Below are positions 34,377-46,100 of a stretch of DNA of 64,000 bases, piece by piece. Within the stretch, counting starts at the first letter, position 1. Each line of letters begins with the position of its first letter. The notes under the pieces are model-generated. The model was not told the origin of the DNA and searched no databases. It saw only the letters and a program-made list of their open reading frames with translations. The stretch is taken from positions 61,840,623-61,904,622 of the forward strand of contig OX377201.1 in NCBI GenBank assembly GCA_947396885.1, written 5' to 3'. Position numbers and translations under genes: made by a program. This stretch comes from Heligmosomoides polygyrus polygyrus. Lineage: Eukaryota > Nematoda > Chromadorea > Rhabditida > Heligmosomidae.

Positions 34377-34974
34377 GTGGCAGTCGCAGTATTTGACGTC
34401 CTTAAGAGAGAAACATCAGAAAGAAGTTGGACACAAGCGAGGATCGCGTATCGCTTCGAAGGTTGGACAAGACTTGCTGATTTGCGACGCTTCCAACCAC
34501 GCTACACGTGGAAAATGGGACGTATCGACGAGCTCGTAAGCAATAAGGAAGGTGTCGTCAGAGAGGCATTCGTTATGTTACCAGCGCGTAGGAAAATCAG
34601 GAGGCTTTAAATCTCCTAGTGCCTCTAGAACTCGACGACATGAGCGCTGATGAGGACACAGAGTCTACATCTCAGCAGCATCCCGAAAGTTGGAGCCGTG
34701 GAAGGCGAAGTGGATGATAGTCAACCAGTAGGCACGGAACCGTTACGTTATAACTTCCGTCCAACGAGGAGAGTGGATTACAGGAAATTGGCCCGTTCTA
34801 ACGTTCTACCAGTAGTTTCGGTTACATGGGTGTCAGTCAACGACCCGATGGAACAGATACCAGCGTTGGTATCCCTCGACGAGCAGGGCCCAGAAGACCT
34901 AGACCTCCGATCGGTCGAAGGGTCAGAACCAGATCTTGCTGAGGCGGAGGACATCGTGCGCGACGAGCAGTGAA
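34377..34974 (+). pseudogene. Pao C-terminal (DUF5641-like) remnant
   Basis: 34480-34610 reads RRFQPRYTWKMGRIDELV and GVVREAFVMLPARRKI, similar to the short domain after the integrase in BEL/Pao proteins (W..Gri.el..g.Dg.vR.a.v). After a stop, 34650-34973 is a low-similarity acidic tail ending EDIVRDEQ and TGA. This is the last Pao-like coding sequence before the RTE-like element. Confidence 0.6.
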
Positions 34975-35039
34975 GACGTCGAAAACAGTGATCCAGGACC
35001 AGAAGTCCGAGTGCAGGTGAACGTCGAGGAGGCATTCGA

Positions 35040-38000
35040 CCAACTCAGCTTCCTTTTCGTCGATCTGTCCATTTGCTTGTCCTACGCGCACTTCCGGGAC
35101 CGGCGTCTCGCCCAACTCCTCCAGGAATTCGATATTTACGGCCTAGACATTCTCGGAATCAGTGAGGTCCGATGGACCGGAAGCGGACGCTTGATTAGTG
35201 ATGGCAAAACTATCCTTTTCTCTGGTCCAGAAAGGAGGCATGAAAGAGGAGTAGGAATCGTCCTTAGCAAACGAGCTTCAAATTCTCTCGTTAGTTGGGA
35301 GCCAGTAAACGACAGAATCATCACTGCGCGCTTTCGAACGAGGCATACCAGAGTCGCAATGATACAGGCGTATGCTCCAACGAAAGACCGACGACGAGAA
35401 GCACGATTTCTATGAACGGCTACAAGATGTCATTGACGAAGTGCCACGACGGGATCTCAAGCTTGTTCTAGGCGACTTCAACGCGCAGGTGGGAGGCGTG
35501 GGTCGTCAGTTTAGAAGTGATTGCCTCTATCTTCTCTAATAACTTGGAAAAGGCAAAGGCATGGAAAAATCTGTCGGAGCATTCGCATCGTCGGACCGCC
35601 TAAGCAACAACGGAGAAAGGCTCGTGTCATTCTGCGATTTCAACGATCTATGCATCGCGAATACATTCTTCTTCCACCAAGGCATTCACAAGAAAAGTTG
35701 GAGATCGCCAAACGGTACGACGGCAAACGAAATTGACCACATCTGCATCAGCCGCAAATGGAGGACGTCAGTCAACGATGCACGTGTGTACAGAGGTGCG
35801 GATGTAGGCACAGACCACTATCTTGTTAGGGCTACGTTGAAGCTGAAGCTGAAGCTGCAAAAAAGGCCGGTTGTCAGACGACCATATGACGTCGAAAAGT
35901 TCAAGAACCATACAACCGCGAGGAACTACCGCGTTGAACTACGAAACCGTTTCAGTATGCTTGACAAATGCGAAAGCATTGACGAACACTGGGAAGCCGT
36001 CAAGACCGCGCTATGTGAAAGTGCTGACGCGACCATCGAACGCAAACGAGGCAAGCGAAAGGAGCAATGGATTCGAGAAGAAACCTGGAAGCTGATAGAT
36101 GAGAGGAAGCGAGTCAAGCAAAGAAAAGAATGCGCCAAGACGCCTGACGAATCAAGGGAAGCGGGCGAAATTTATTCGGAACTCGATCGACAGGTAAAAG
36201 CGTCATGTCGCCGCGATAAGAAAGCATGGATCGCTCAGAAGGAAACGGAGGCACAAACAGCGGCTAGTCGTGGTGATTCCAGAACATTGTATCGAATTGT
36301 ATCGGAGCTGACAGGAACAAGGCCCAACACATGCGTCCCTATAAAGGACAAAAGTGGCGGACTACTTGTCAGCGAAGCTGAACAAAACCAAAGATGGGTT
36401 GAACACTTCCGTGAAGTGTACAATCAGCCCCAGCCATCCGCAACGCCTAGGTTCGATGATGGAAACGCCCTGGGAGAGCTAAACGTCAATACCGGCTACA
36501 TAACGGTAGAGGAAACAAAGACAGCAATACGAGGTCTCAAAAACGGAAAAGCCCCTGACCTCGACGAAATTGCAGCGGAAATGTTAGAAGCTGGAGCCGC
36601 ACCGGTAGCGGAACAATTGACGACACTCTTCAATAGCTGCTGGCATCAACATGAAGTGCCAGAGGATTGGAACCAGAGGATTGGAAAAAAGGCTTAGTAG
36701 TCAAACTGCCGAAGAAAGGAAGCCTATCGGATTGCGGAAACTGGAGGGGTATCACCCTGTTGTCTGTGCCAGGCAAAGTATTCTGCACCGTATTGTTTAG
36801 AAGGCTTCGAGATGCAATTGATGATCGACTGCTGGAGGAGCAAGCTGGATTCAGAAACGGAAGATCGTGTTGCGACCAGATCTTTACGCTACGCAACATC
36901 ATCGAGCAGTGTCTGGAGTATCGCTACCCGCTCTACATAAACTTCGTCGATTTCAAGAAAACATTTGACAGTGTCCACCGTGAGTCACTATGGGAAATAC
37001 TCAGTCTCTATGGAGTCCCTGCGACCTTCGTCAAGGTGTTTAGAAGTCTATACCACACCTCCTCGTGCTGCGTGAAGACAACTCTCGGAAATACAAGATT
37101 CTTCGAAGTCACCACAGGAGTCAGGCAGGGATGTGTTCTCTCACCGTTGCTCTTCAACATCGCACTCGACTACGTACTGGGAAGAACGACAGCCGAAGTA
37201 CAAGGGGGTGTCCCTTGGTCTAGCGGTCGCCTTATGAACCTGGACTTTGCCGACGACATTGACATATTCGCTGAGGACAATGATACTCTTCAAAGAAGCA
37301 CGGAATGCCTTAGCCAGGAAGCAAGCAAAATCGGCCTCCGAATTAGTCCCGAAAAGTCAAAGGTCCTGCACGCAGGAAATATGACCTCGGGAGACGGCAT
37401 CTACGTAGGACCGGATCGCTTGGAAGTAGTGGATAACTTCACCTACTTGGGAAGCATGATCACCAGTAACGGAGATGCTGAAGCTGACGTTCGATGCAGG
37501 ATTGCGAAGGCAACGGCAGTGTTCCGGAGGCTTAAGCCACTGTGGCCGTCGTCTTCAATTTCAAATAGCGTCAAGCTGCGTTGTATTTTTCGATAGTCGT
37601 CACCACTGCAGTGTACGCTAGCGAAACATGGAAGATGTCAGCTAGCATCACCAGACGGATCAACGCGTTCCACTGCAAATGTCTACGACAAATAATGAGG
37701 ATACGCATTACGGACCGCTTGACGAACGAAGAAGTACTACAATGCTGCCACTCGAGCAACCTCTACGAAACCGTTCTGCAACGGCGACTCCGCCTAGCCG
37801 GGCACATTCTTCGAATGCCGGCGCACCGCCTGCCAAGATCAGCCATGCAATGGACACCGCCAGGAAAGCGAACCAGAGGCCTCCCAAAAAACACGTGGCG
37901 TCGCACGTTTTTGAATGACTTGGAAGTTATGAATATTTCTAGGCAGGAGTGTGAAGAAACAGCCCAAGACAGGCAGCGGCGGAAAGAGTTCGTCGCCATA

Positions 38001-38045
38001 TGCGCTCAACAGCACGGGAGGAACTAAGTACTAAGTAAGTAAGGT
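35040..38045 (+). mobile_element. RTE-like non-LTR retrotransposon 2 (nearly complete, frameshifted)
   Basis: Endonuclease: RLAQLLQEFDIYGLDILGIS (~35107), VRWTGSGRL, VLGDFNAQVGG (~35465), NEIDHICISRKWR (~35728), GADVGTDHYLVRA (~35795). RT: ITLLSVPGKVFCTVLFRRL (~36750), EEQAGFRNGRSCCDQIFTLR (~36836), FVDFKKTFDSVHRESLW (~36944), GVRQGCVLSPLLFN (~37120), LDFADDIDIF with intact FADD (~37240). C-terminal: VYASETWKMSASITRR (~37608), RLRLAGHILRMP, WRRTFLNDLE. Frame breaks lie near 35410, 35540, 36660 (a 14-bp duplication) and 37585. The tail TACTAAGTAAGTAAGG after the stop resembles the short 3' repeats of RTE elements. It joins the Pao-like remnant directly. Confidence 0.92.
36659..36686. repeat. 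14-bp tandem duplication that shifts the RT frame
   Basis: CCAGAGGATTGGAA occurs twice back to back (36659-36672, 36673-36686). Removing one copy would restore continuity between the two halves of the RT-like reading frame. Confidence 0.95.
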
Positions 38046-39106
38046 TCGATTAACTGTAGCATAAAGAATCAGACAAAATTATTTGGAATTTCTTTAATAT
38101 TTGGAAAGCATTTCCTCAATGGTGCCAACTGCTCAGTCATGGCGTTTGTTCTCGTTTACGAGCTAAAACTGGCGATTTAGAAGTGGAAACAACCGGAGGA
38201 GCCCAAGCCGCATTCGGGCAGGGACCTCCGGCAAACATGCAGCGCATCTTTCTTGGTACAAACTTCACATATCAAATCGAAGCCTCTAACTACAATACTT
38301 GCTTATTAATAAAGATCAACGCGGTCTAAAGGCAGACGTGGTCCACAGCAGCATTCCTTACATGCGTTATAAGTGTTAAAATGCTCACCTTAGCAGTCTG
38401 ACAAGAGTAAGAGAAAACTTCCGAAAAAGGCCCTCCCTTTGAGATTAAAAAAAACCTATTCGAGTTCACCCTGTACTGCAGCAATCGATCTCGGAAGCGT
38501 TCTGAATCCATGTTTTGAGAAATAACGAGCTTGAAATCTCATTGTTCTACGCAAGGAACGCGACATAACCAATTTCAAGCCGCTCGGTACTTTGCGTGTA
38601 ACCAATCCAAAACCATCCAATCAAGCACACCACTGTAACATTCTGGGTAGTTCACAGCGTGTCCCAAACTCGCTACGCAGAAGACATCGAGTCTCACCTT
38701 TGAGCCGAAACAATGGTTGTGAGTACTATTCCCAATGCCCTTGGCATGATATTCTTTTAAGAAGGTCGATAAGGTATTCCAAGGCTTCATTCAACCCCAT
38801 GAACGTTTCTGGTAAGGCAGATCGCCCAACCGACACCCTTCGTATGCGAGATGGCAGTTCACGACGCGCAGTCCTCGAGCTGTCCAACCGCCCGCTTTAA
38901 GACCCTCCTGCGTGGGGGCGCTCCGTTGTCTGGACCCTAGCACGACGATGGAGTGATGCAGCGAGGCACGAGGGCGGGATCTCTCGTCGAGAGGGCATCG
39001 ACGGCGCGACGAAACCGCCAAAACTTGAGTCTTGGTTGACCCGTGTCCCGCAGCCCCTTTGGTCGCGCTTCAGCTTGGCTTGCGGGAGGACACCTGCCTC
39101 TTCGAG
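38046..39106. other. intergenic region upstream of the P5CR gene
   Basis: No exon or repeat boundary is recognised. Short overlapping frames near 38790-39350 on the - strand are shadows or composition. A promoter or trans-splice acceptor for the downstream gene is expected here but cannot be pinpointed; TCCCGCAG at ~39046-39053 is a possible acceptor. Confidence 0.4.
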
Positions 39107-42100
39107 ATGTCGGAGTTCTCTCGCCTGTGTCACGTGGCAGGGATAAGTAGCCCCATGCTGCTCTTCGTTGGCGGGGGCAACATGGCGTCGGCTCTCGTAC
39201 ACGGATGCACCACTTCAGGTTTGTTTCGCATTCGGATTGCAGCGGAAATAATAAGTTCGCTTTGGTGGGGTGCAAAGGGTGAAGTGAAGTGGATGGCCAA
39301 CACGCGTTGAGGGCAAGGGAGACTGCAGAGCGCGCCCCGCTGGGCTCCACTCCCTTTGATGCGGCGATATGATGCGTTCACCGTTATGAGCTGTGGTGGT
39401 TGGACGCAGCGCGTTAAACCAGCGAATGAAGTAGAGAAGTGGAAGTGGTAGATTGATGGCGTGTTCGCGTACGGTTGGCCACCGATCTTCTCGAAGTGCC
39501 TGCAACCTGCATCCACCCCCACCGCGTGCCAGAATGGCCGAATGAATCCTTCTCGATCGAGAGACGCTCTCTATAACCCAGAAATCAGCTGCGAACGCGG
39601 TCGCGCGGCGGCACCTTGACTAGTTCCCAGCTGTCTGCTCATGTAGCTTACCAGGGAAGTGTGTCAGGAGTATATCTGAGAGGCGAAAATGAATACCACC
39701 TCGAGAATCTCCACCCTTGAAATAGTAGGAAGGTCGGCTTCATTTTTGCAAAGTCCATAAACCGAAGGAGTTAGGGACCTTGAAAGTCCAGTATTGAGCT
39801 GCACCGTCAGCACGCAACTAACACGTTTGTGCGCATCCTACGTGCATATAAGGGAGGTGGTGAAAGATACTGGTGCAAGCAGCTCGGTGGCTAAGCGAGG
39901 AATGACGGTGGTCATAGGTGTAGGGTCAGGTGCTCAATTCCAGCGCGTTGTCGGACTTTTGTATGTTATAATGTTCATTCCTTGTTTGGCATCTATCACC
40001 TTCCCAACTTTTCCTATGCATATATTCGACTATAGGCTGCCAGGTACGTGTTCACTGAGAGATTTTCATCAGCTACTCCCTCTATATGCGACAATTTGTA
40101 ATTTCTGCTGATTTCTGATAGGACCCTTGGCTACATGCGGAATGAACCTTCCCAACTAGGCATAAATAAAGCAATTGCAATGGCATATGATGGCACCAGT
40201 CCACAAGTCGAGAATGGGTGTACAATCGATCTCACCTGGCATGTGCCCCACATGGTCAAAGAAGGACAGTCGATTGCTGCACCAGTCCAGTTGTACCCTA
40301 CTACCCGTCGAAGGCGTACAACTAGACACACTGATGACGACGGCCACGTAGCTACTGCAGTCCCAGCAGGTTGGCGATTATAGGTCACCGTCATCTCCTA
40401 GGGTATCGCTAGACGGCGGCACGTTAGTCTTGAAACTTTACTGGTGAGCCGACCAATTAAAAAATGTTACATATAGAGAGAGAAGATGGGAGTGCATAGA
40501 TATCTTTTAAAACGTTGGTCACGATGGTTCGCCGTGACAGGAGTGTGTTATACGTTCCTCTGAGCATACCATTGTCATGGGTAAATAGAAGCGGCACTAT
40601 TACTTTTTCGCAGTTCTTAACTGGTTGAGGTCGAGAATAGGAAAAACGTTCACACAAACTTTACCTAGGGGTTATCTGGGGCACTAATCACGAATATGAT
40701 ATCCATTTTTGAAATTTCGGCCGATTACTGTGGTTTGAGACGTGTGCGTGTGACCTCATAGTAAACTTTGAGGGTCCCATAGCTCCCTAGGACTAGGACT
40801 TTGCAAAAATGCCAGTTTTCTACTATGAGATGTGGACTCTCATAATGGTATTCATATTCGCCGTTCAGACATGCGCCTGAGACACTTCGCTGATTAGCTC
40901 ATGAAAGCAGCGAGTGCTGCGGGAAGGGATCTGCTGCGATAAAGCTGAATGCAGCTAGAGGATCGGCCCTTTCCGAGGATGGAACGAGCATTATTCCAGC
41001 GGCTCCAAAGAGAGCATTAAGAGCAGCATCTGAAGAGTGGGAGAAGGGAAACATGCGGTCCCTCTCATAGCATGTCTTGGATAGAATAGCGTCAACAGCA
41101 CGTCTACATAGTAGTAGTTCTGTTTTATTCTGTGGTATTACACTTTCATTTCACTCACTTCAACAATCTCACTTGTTTTTGCCATACGAGAGCAAAGCCT
41201 TGGAGTGTCACACACATTCATCCAACAACAAGGTGGAATGATGTACACTAAAACACAAAGGAATGATTCCACAAACAACATCTGAAATGTAGCAGCTAGT
41301 CTGGAGTACTAAAGAACCATGACTGTTCCACGACATATCAACCGTAACCTGACGAATTTTAGAAAGTTCGAGCATTGTTACATGTAAAATGTGGCCTTGA
41401 CTCTCTGTTTTTTCTAATTTTAAGTGCTCAAGGTTTCCCATTTTATGCTTGTGTACAAATTCCCCTGATTTTATGGAGGAAAATGGGTGATCCCTCCTAC
41501 TAGACTTGTGCCGTGATGAGTCCAATCAGCGGATTCTCTCTGCATTAAGGCCGTAGCAAGAGATTGTTCCTTTACTTGAAATCTCTTCATGAGAATCCTT
41601 TGGCAGGAACCAGGACCACGAAGGCTTCACGGGGGTGAGCGTTCTCCCCCTCGTCTCCTGGCCCGCCCAGGCCCGAACCCCCTGGGCTTCTTTTAGAGTC
41701 AAGTGGCTGCCTTGTGAAAGAGTGGAGAGGCAGACATTTACAACGCTTCTGTTTAGCGGGGGGGGGGGGAAGAACATCACTTCATCCGCTACTGCGAGAC
41801 AATGATAGACGGAGGATATCAGGACCGCTCACCGTAACCGCAGTGCGGGTCGCGTCGAGACTTTTGCTGTATGCGCCCCCTACGTTAGAGATTGCGTCAG
41901 CGTCCACGTTGAGATTCGAGGCCGGGATGGCTCTCTCGCCAAGAGGTCGTGGTGCGGTGGGTAGCGGGGTTGCTTCACGCGAGAGATGTCGGGGGTTCGG
42001 TTCGCATGCGTCGTGGCATTCTTGCATTTAAACTGATTCTGAGATCTGAAAGGTTTCGACGTCTACACGACATTGCGCATTTTTTGCGCATTCTTTCAGG

Positions 42101-43063
42101 TGTATCCGCTTCGCCGCTCGAGGAGCGCAGAACCCAGCCGCGGGCTCCCCCAGAGCGACGAAAGCAGTCTCCATACGAGCAGCTTGCATACCACACCCTG
42201 GAGTCCCTTCCCTAGCCTGGTTCTGCGATTGCACAAAGGACGTCTCACGCGACGCCTAAGGCTACGGTGAGCCGATCCTGATATCCACCGTCTATAATCT
42301 TGTGCTACTGCGATTGCACGGCAGCACGACGGGAGCTGCGCCTCCTGCTGGGGGCGTGGCATCAGGAGGTACACCCGCTGTTCTGCGAACCGGCACATTT
42401 TGTTTTGCGTCTCAAGGGTTTCGTAGAGCAGCCGTTAGACTCTCGGTGATGTCTAGGGGGTTGGGAGTGTGTAAGCAAAGGGGATGAGAGAGAAAGGCGG
42501 GCGTTCTTCCCCCTGCCGTTTAAACAGAGGCGTTGCAAATGTCTGCGTCTCCACTATATCGTAAGGCAGCCACTGAACTCTCGAGCAAGCCCGGGGGTTG
42601 GAGGTGGGCAGGCCATAGGGACGAGAGAACGCTCATTCCCGCAGTAGCGCGACCGCAGAATCGCTTAAGATTTTTGAATTACGGATAAGACCATGATAGC
42701 GGATAGCGTGGTGTGACCGACCCGCCTAATTTAGACGACTTAGCGCATCTATATCTTGTCCTTGAACAATGACGAAAGTAACAGAACTCCATAGGTCTAC
42801 TCGCGACTAAACAGCCAAGGGCAGCGATGAATAGTCCGTCAAATTGGACGTGTTTTTCCGCGATATCCATCAGCTGCGGTATTCAACAGTACTTCACTGA
42901 TTCTAACTAAACGCACGAAGCACCTTGACCGCTTGATGTCTTGAAAGTCCTTCCCCATCAAGTCCCGTTTGTGCACTCTAGGCCGGTGGGAAGACACGAC
43001 GTTCTTACTAAGCTTTCCTGTACGTCTTACTCTAGTAGGAACAGCTTGTGGTAGTAAGAGGTT

Positions 43064-43117
<54 letters not shown>

Positions 43118-46100
43118 AAACAATGATATGCCATCCTCCCACCTCGTTCTAATCGAAAGCGGATCCTTCCATACAAAAACGACAACGCCCTTTCTTGCAG
43201 GTTTCGCAAATTCATCTGAAATAGCAATCAGTTGTCAATCGAAAACGACGGAAGGCAAATGGAGGGTAGGCCGATCTCTCTTCGCTGTTAGCACTGCATA
43301 GCAACGAAGTTTCGTTTACAGGACCAGGGCTTCGAACATGTATTCATATCTGCAGCTTCTATGATCAGTCGCTTCCCTCACGGTCAGTGCCCACTTTCCC
43401 TGTTTCCCTTTACCTGTTGGGTGAAAATTAGCTCGTTCCAGGCAAGTTTCGATAGCAAACAAATTCAGGAGTTGTCGTCTTGGCCCTTAAACCCCAATCA
43501 AGATACGATGTCTATCACTCGCTGTCCTCGAGCAGTGCAGATCTAGTTCAGTGTCCCTTGTTGATCTCCATCCTTGCTGGCATTAGTATAGATGTTCTAC
43601 AAAAGGAAGTGGGTTAGGCCATTCTTCTCGCCTTCCTGTCTGCATGTTTTATTGTGCGATTGCATAAGGAACACCTTTTAGCTCTTCGAAGTAGGGTATG
43701 AGGGCCCTATCGTTCGGCTGATGCCCAACGTTGCTTCTGCTATCGGAAGTGGGGCCTCCATTCTGTGTGCCGCTCCAAACGTCAGGACTGTCATTGTAGG
43801 GGTAAATGGTTGCATTCCTGAAGCACAAATACGTCCAGATTTTTAGATCGATATTGTCGAAGCCCTTGCTTCCAAAACTGGTCTTTGCGTTGAAGTGAAT
43901 TCTTCCACTTTCAATGCCTACGGCGTAATATCCGGATCAGCTCCAGCTTGGGCAAGTTTTTCTCGCATTTTTCTTTAGTCATACAGACATCCAATTCTCA
44001 CTTTTCTTCAATTTCTTCCTTCTGTTGTAGCCCTAGTAGCCAATATTTCAGGCGTACTTGTTTATAGAATCGCTGGCGGACGGGGCGGTTCTTACAGGTT
44101 GTTCTCGTGAAACGGCTGTGAAGCTGGCTGCACAAAGTCTTCTGGTATGTTTTAATTCATTTTTGGCTATAACATGTCCATGATTGACTTTTATATCGCA
44201 ATAACATTTCTGGACAGCTACTCATGGGAACATTTTAGCGACAGCCAGCTGACCGTTCATCAAGTTTCCGAGAAAAATTTCTGCTAACCCCATCTAATTT
44301 CACTGCTCTTGCTAAGGTTAGGGAAGCCCTCCATCTCCTTGTGTTGTTTAGTTGGATCTGGAGTTGTGTGGGATTTATAATACAGAGGTCACCGCAGATC
44401 TTTATGCAGATCGAAAGCGCATTCGGTTTTGTGGCTTTTGTGTCCGCATCCGAATTGCACATTCTTGTACAACAACCACGCAACACGACTTCGTTCCTTC
44501 CTCTGCTGACGCAGAAAAGGGCACAGTGCTAGGCTAGGGAAGAAATTCCGGATCTAGCTAATCTAACTTAACGATTTCAGGTGCTGTGAGATGCGGGTGT
44601 CAGTTCACTAAGTACCGCGCATCCTTGTAACCCCAAATCTCTTTGTACTGGTTCTCCCAAAATGAAGACCGATTAGCGCCGATCCTTGTTTTTATCCACT
44701 TAATTGAGCGATAGCTTTACAAGACTGGCACTCCCGAGACTGGCACTTCTTGAGCATTTCTGAACACTCATTTCTTCTTCCTCGAAGCAGTACGATAAGC
44801 ACACCTGTTCCATTTCTAAAAATTCACTGCATCCGCCTTACGCAAGGCGACATATGCGTTGTTCTTCGAGGAGTACTGCTATTGCTATCTTTTTCAATTA
44901 CTATTCGAAGTATCCAAGTCACATCTTTATGAAAGGGAAGTGTGGAAATTAACTATAGCGATCAACGCACTCGACCGAAGCATCTGCACTGTTCTGTTAA
45001 TCTCCCAATAATGGCCGAAGCAAAACGGCTATGGGCATAATGCTTGGAAAAACGGAGGGGCATCGGTCCTACAGTCAATGAACTTGACGGTAAAATTTGA
45101 GCAGAAAAACGTGTACAGTTAGAGCACGAATGTCAGTTCCGTCGTCTTACATCCAGACACTTTATGGAAGTTAACAACCTAAAACCCTTGAACGTCATCT
45201 CACAACAGAGCTCAACAAACTTCCCGTGGAGATAAAAATCTTAGAGTGACCTATTGGTAGTTGTAGAGGATTGACTGGGAAGCACCGCAGTGGATTCACA
45301 TTTCCTGCGGGGAGGTCAAAAATTGTGAAAAATGGTAGCACTTCAGTGCGGGCAGATAAGGCAAGCTGACGCCTTGAGTGGTCTTGTAATGCTCGGAGAA
45401 TAACCTGAAAACGTTTAGAGCTCTAATTATAGTCGAATCGTAACATTCTGATAGGTTCCTTATTTTTCTGAAAGAAGCTGCAGGTTACATTTCAGTGCAT
45501 CACATACAGCGTAGGTGATTGTGGTTGGGTAGCCGAGTGGATATCGATAGAGACTTGCAGGAGAGGGATCGAAGGTTCGATCGTTTTTGCAACTTTAGAG
45601 TACATCGTTGACCTCGAAAAAGTTCTCGCTTTTTCATTGTGACCTCATTTATGAGCGTAATCGACACGTGTTGCTTTAGACTCTCTATCTTTAGAATGTG
45701 CCAGTCAACCTTCGCACTCCTATAGAGAACGCTCTTCTAATCTGCTAATTTTATTAACCGCCACAAAATGTAGCATTTTGATCCATCTCGTGGTACTGCC
45801 TTGCTGCCTATTTCTACAGACCACTCTCTGCTAATCGTAGGGGTAGGGACTCGTACTCCAACGACTCCGAAGATCGAAAACAAATTTCGCCCAAACTTCA
45901 TGTAGAAGGCTATTTGAGGAGCTGGTCACAGATCTAGCAGATGTCTTCGTTGTTAGGTAGATAACAGCAGTGGCCGTATTAATGAACGTTTCCGGGAACG
46001 TTCCTGGCTTCCTACGGGAAGCTACCTCGTCGGGAGCTGGAAATACCTACTCATGAAACGGATATGAACATGAAAACCGACCGTGTACCGGGAGGTGGGG

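Larger units (their letters stand above)
28214..34974 (+). mobile_element. BEL/Pao-like LTR retrotransposon, degenerate
   Basis: A leader of ~1.2 kb (28214-29400) with no ORF similarity precedes Gag-like, protease-like, RT, Pao-peptidase (A17), RNase H and integrase segments in the BEL/Pao order. At least six stops or frameshifts interrupt them (near 30017, 31306, 32370, 32925, 33440 and 34047). I could not find a second copy of any leader segment downstream, so the LTRs are not proven and the 3' LTR is probably lost at the junction with the next RTE-like element. The hexamer GCGCGT occurs about 22 times along the element, in leader and coding parts alike. Confidence 0.85.
39219..43200 (+). 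other. intron 1 of the P5CR gene, 3982 nt, repeat-rich
   Basis: Donor CAG|GTTTGT, acceptor TTTCTTGCAG. It contains a dispersed repeat at ~40655-40720, a ~1-kb inverted-repeat element (41636-42640), and a (GA)n tract near its end. Frames at 39794-40111 and 40135-40383 show no motif. No nested gene was recognised. Confidence 0.75.

Noticed and set aside
28214..34974. Paired long terminal repeats of the Pao-like element
   Set aside because: I looked for leader segments repeated downstream and found none, so LTR coordinates are not given.
39394..39440. VKPANEV-like stretch as the second P5CR exon
   Set aside because: No acceptor or donor fits, and the true KPQ exon was found at 43469-43608 with matching phase.
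40135..40383. 82-codon + frame as a P5CR exon
   Set aside because: No similarity to the enzyme; the join of exon 1 to 43201 already gives the expected SG-x-I.vS block.
43027..43227. ORFs with (Leu-Ser)n or (Arg-Glu)n repeats
   Set aside because: Translation of the (GA)n microsatellite.
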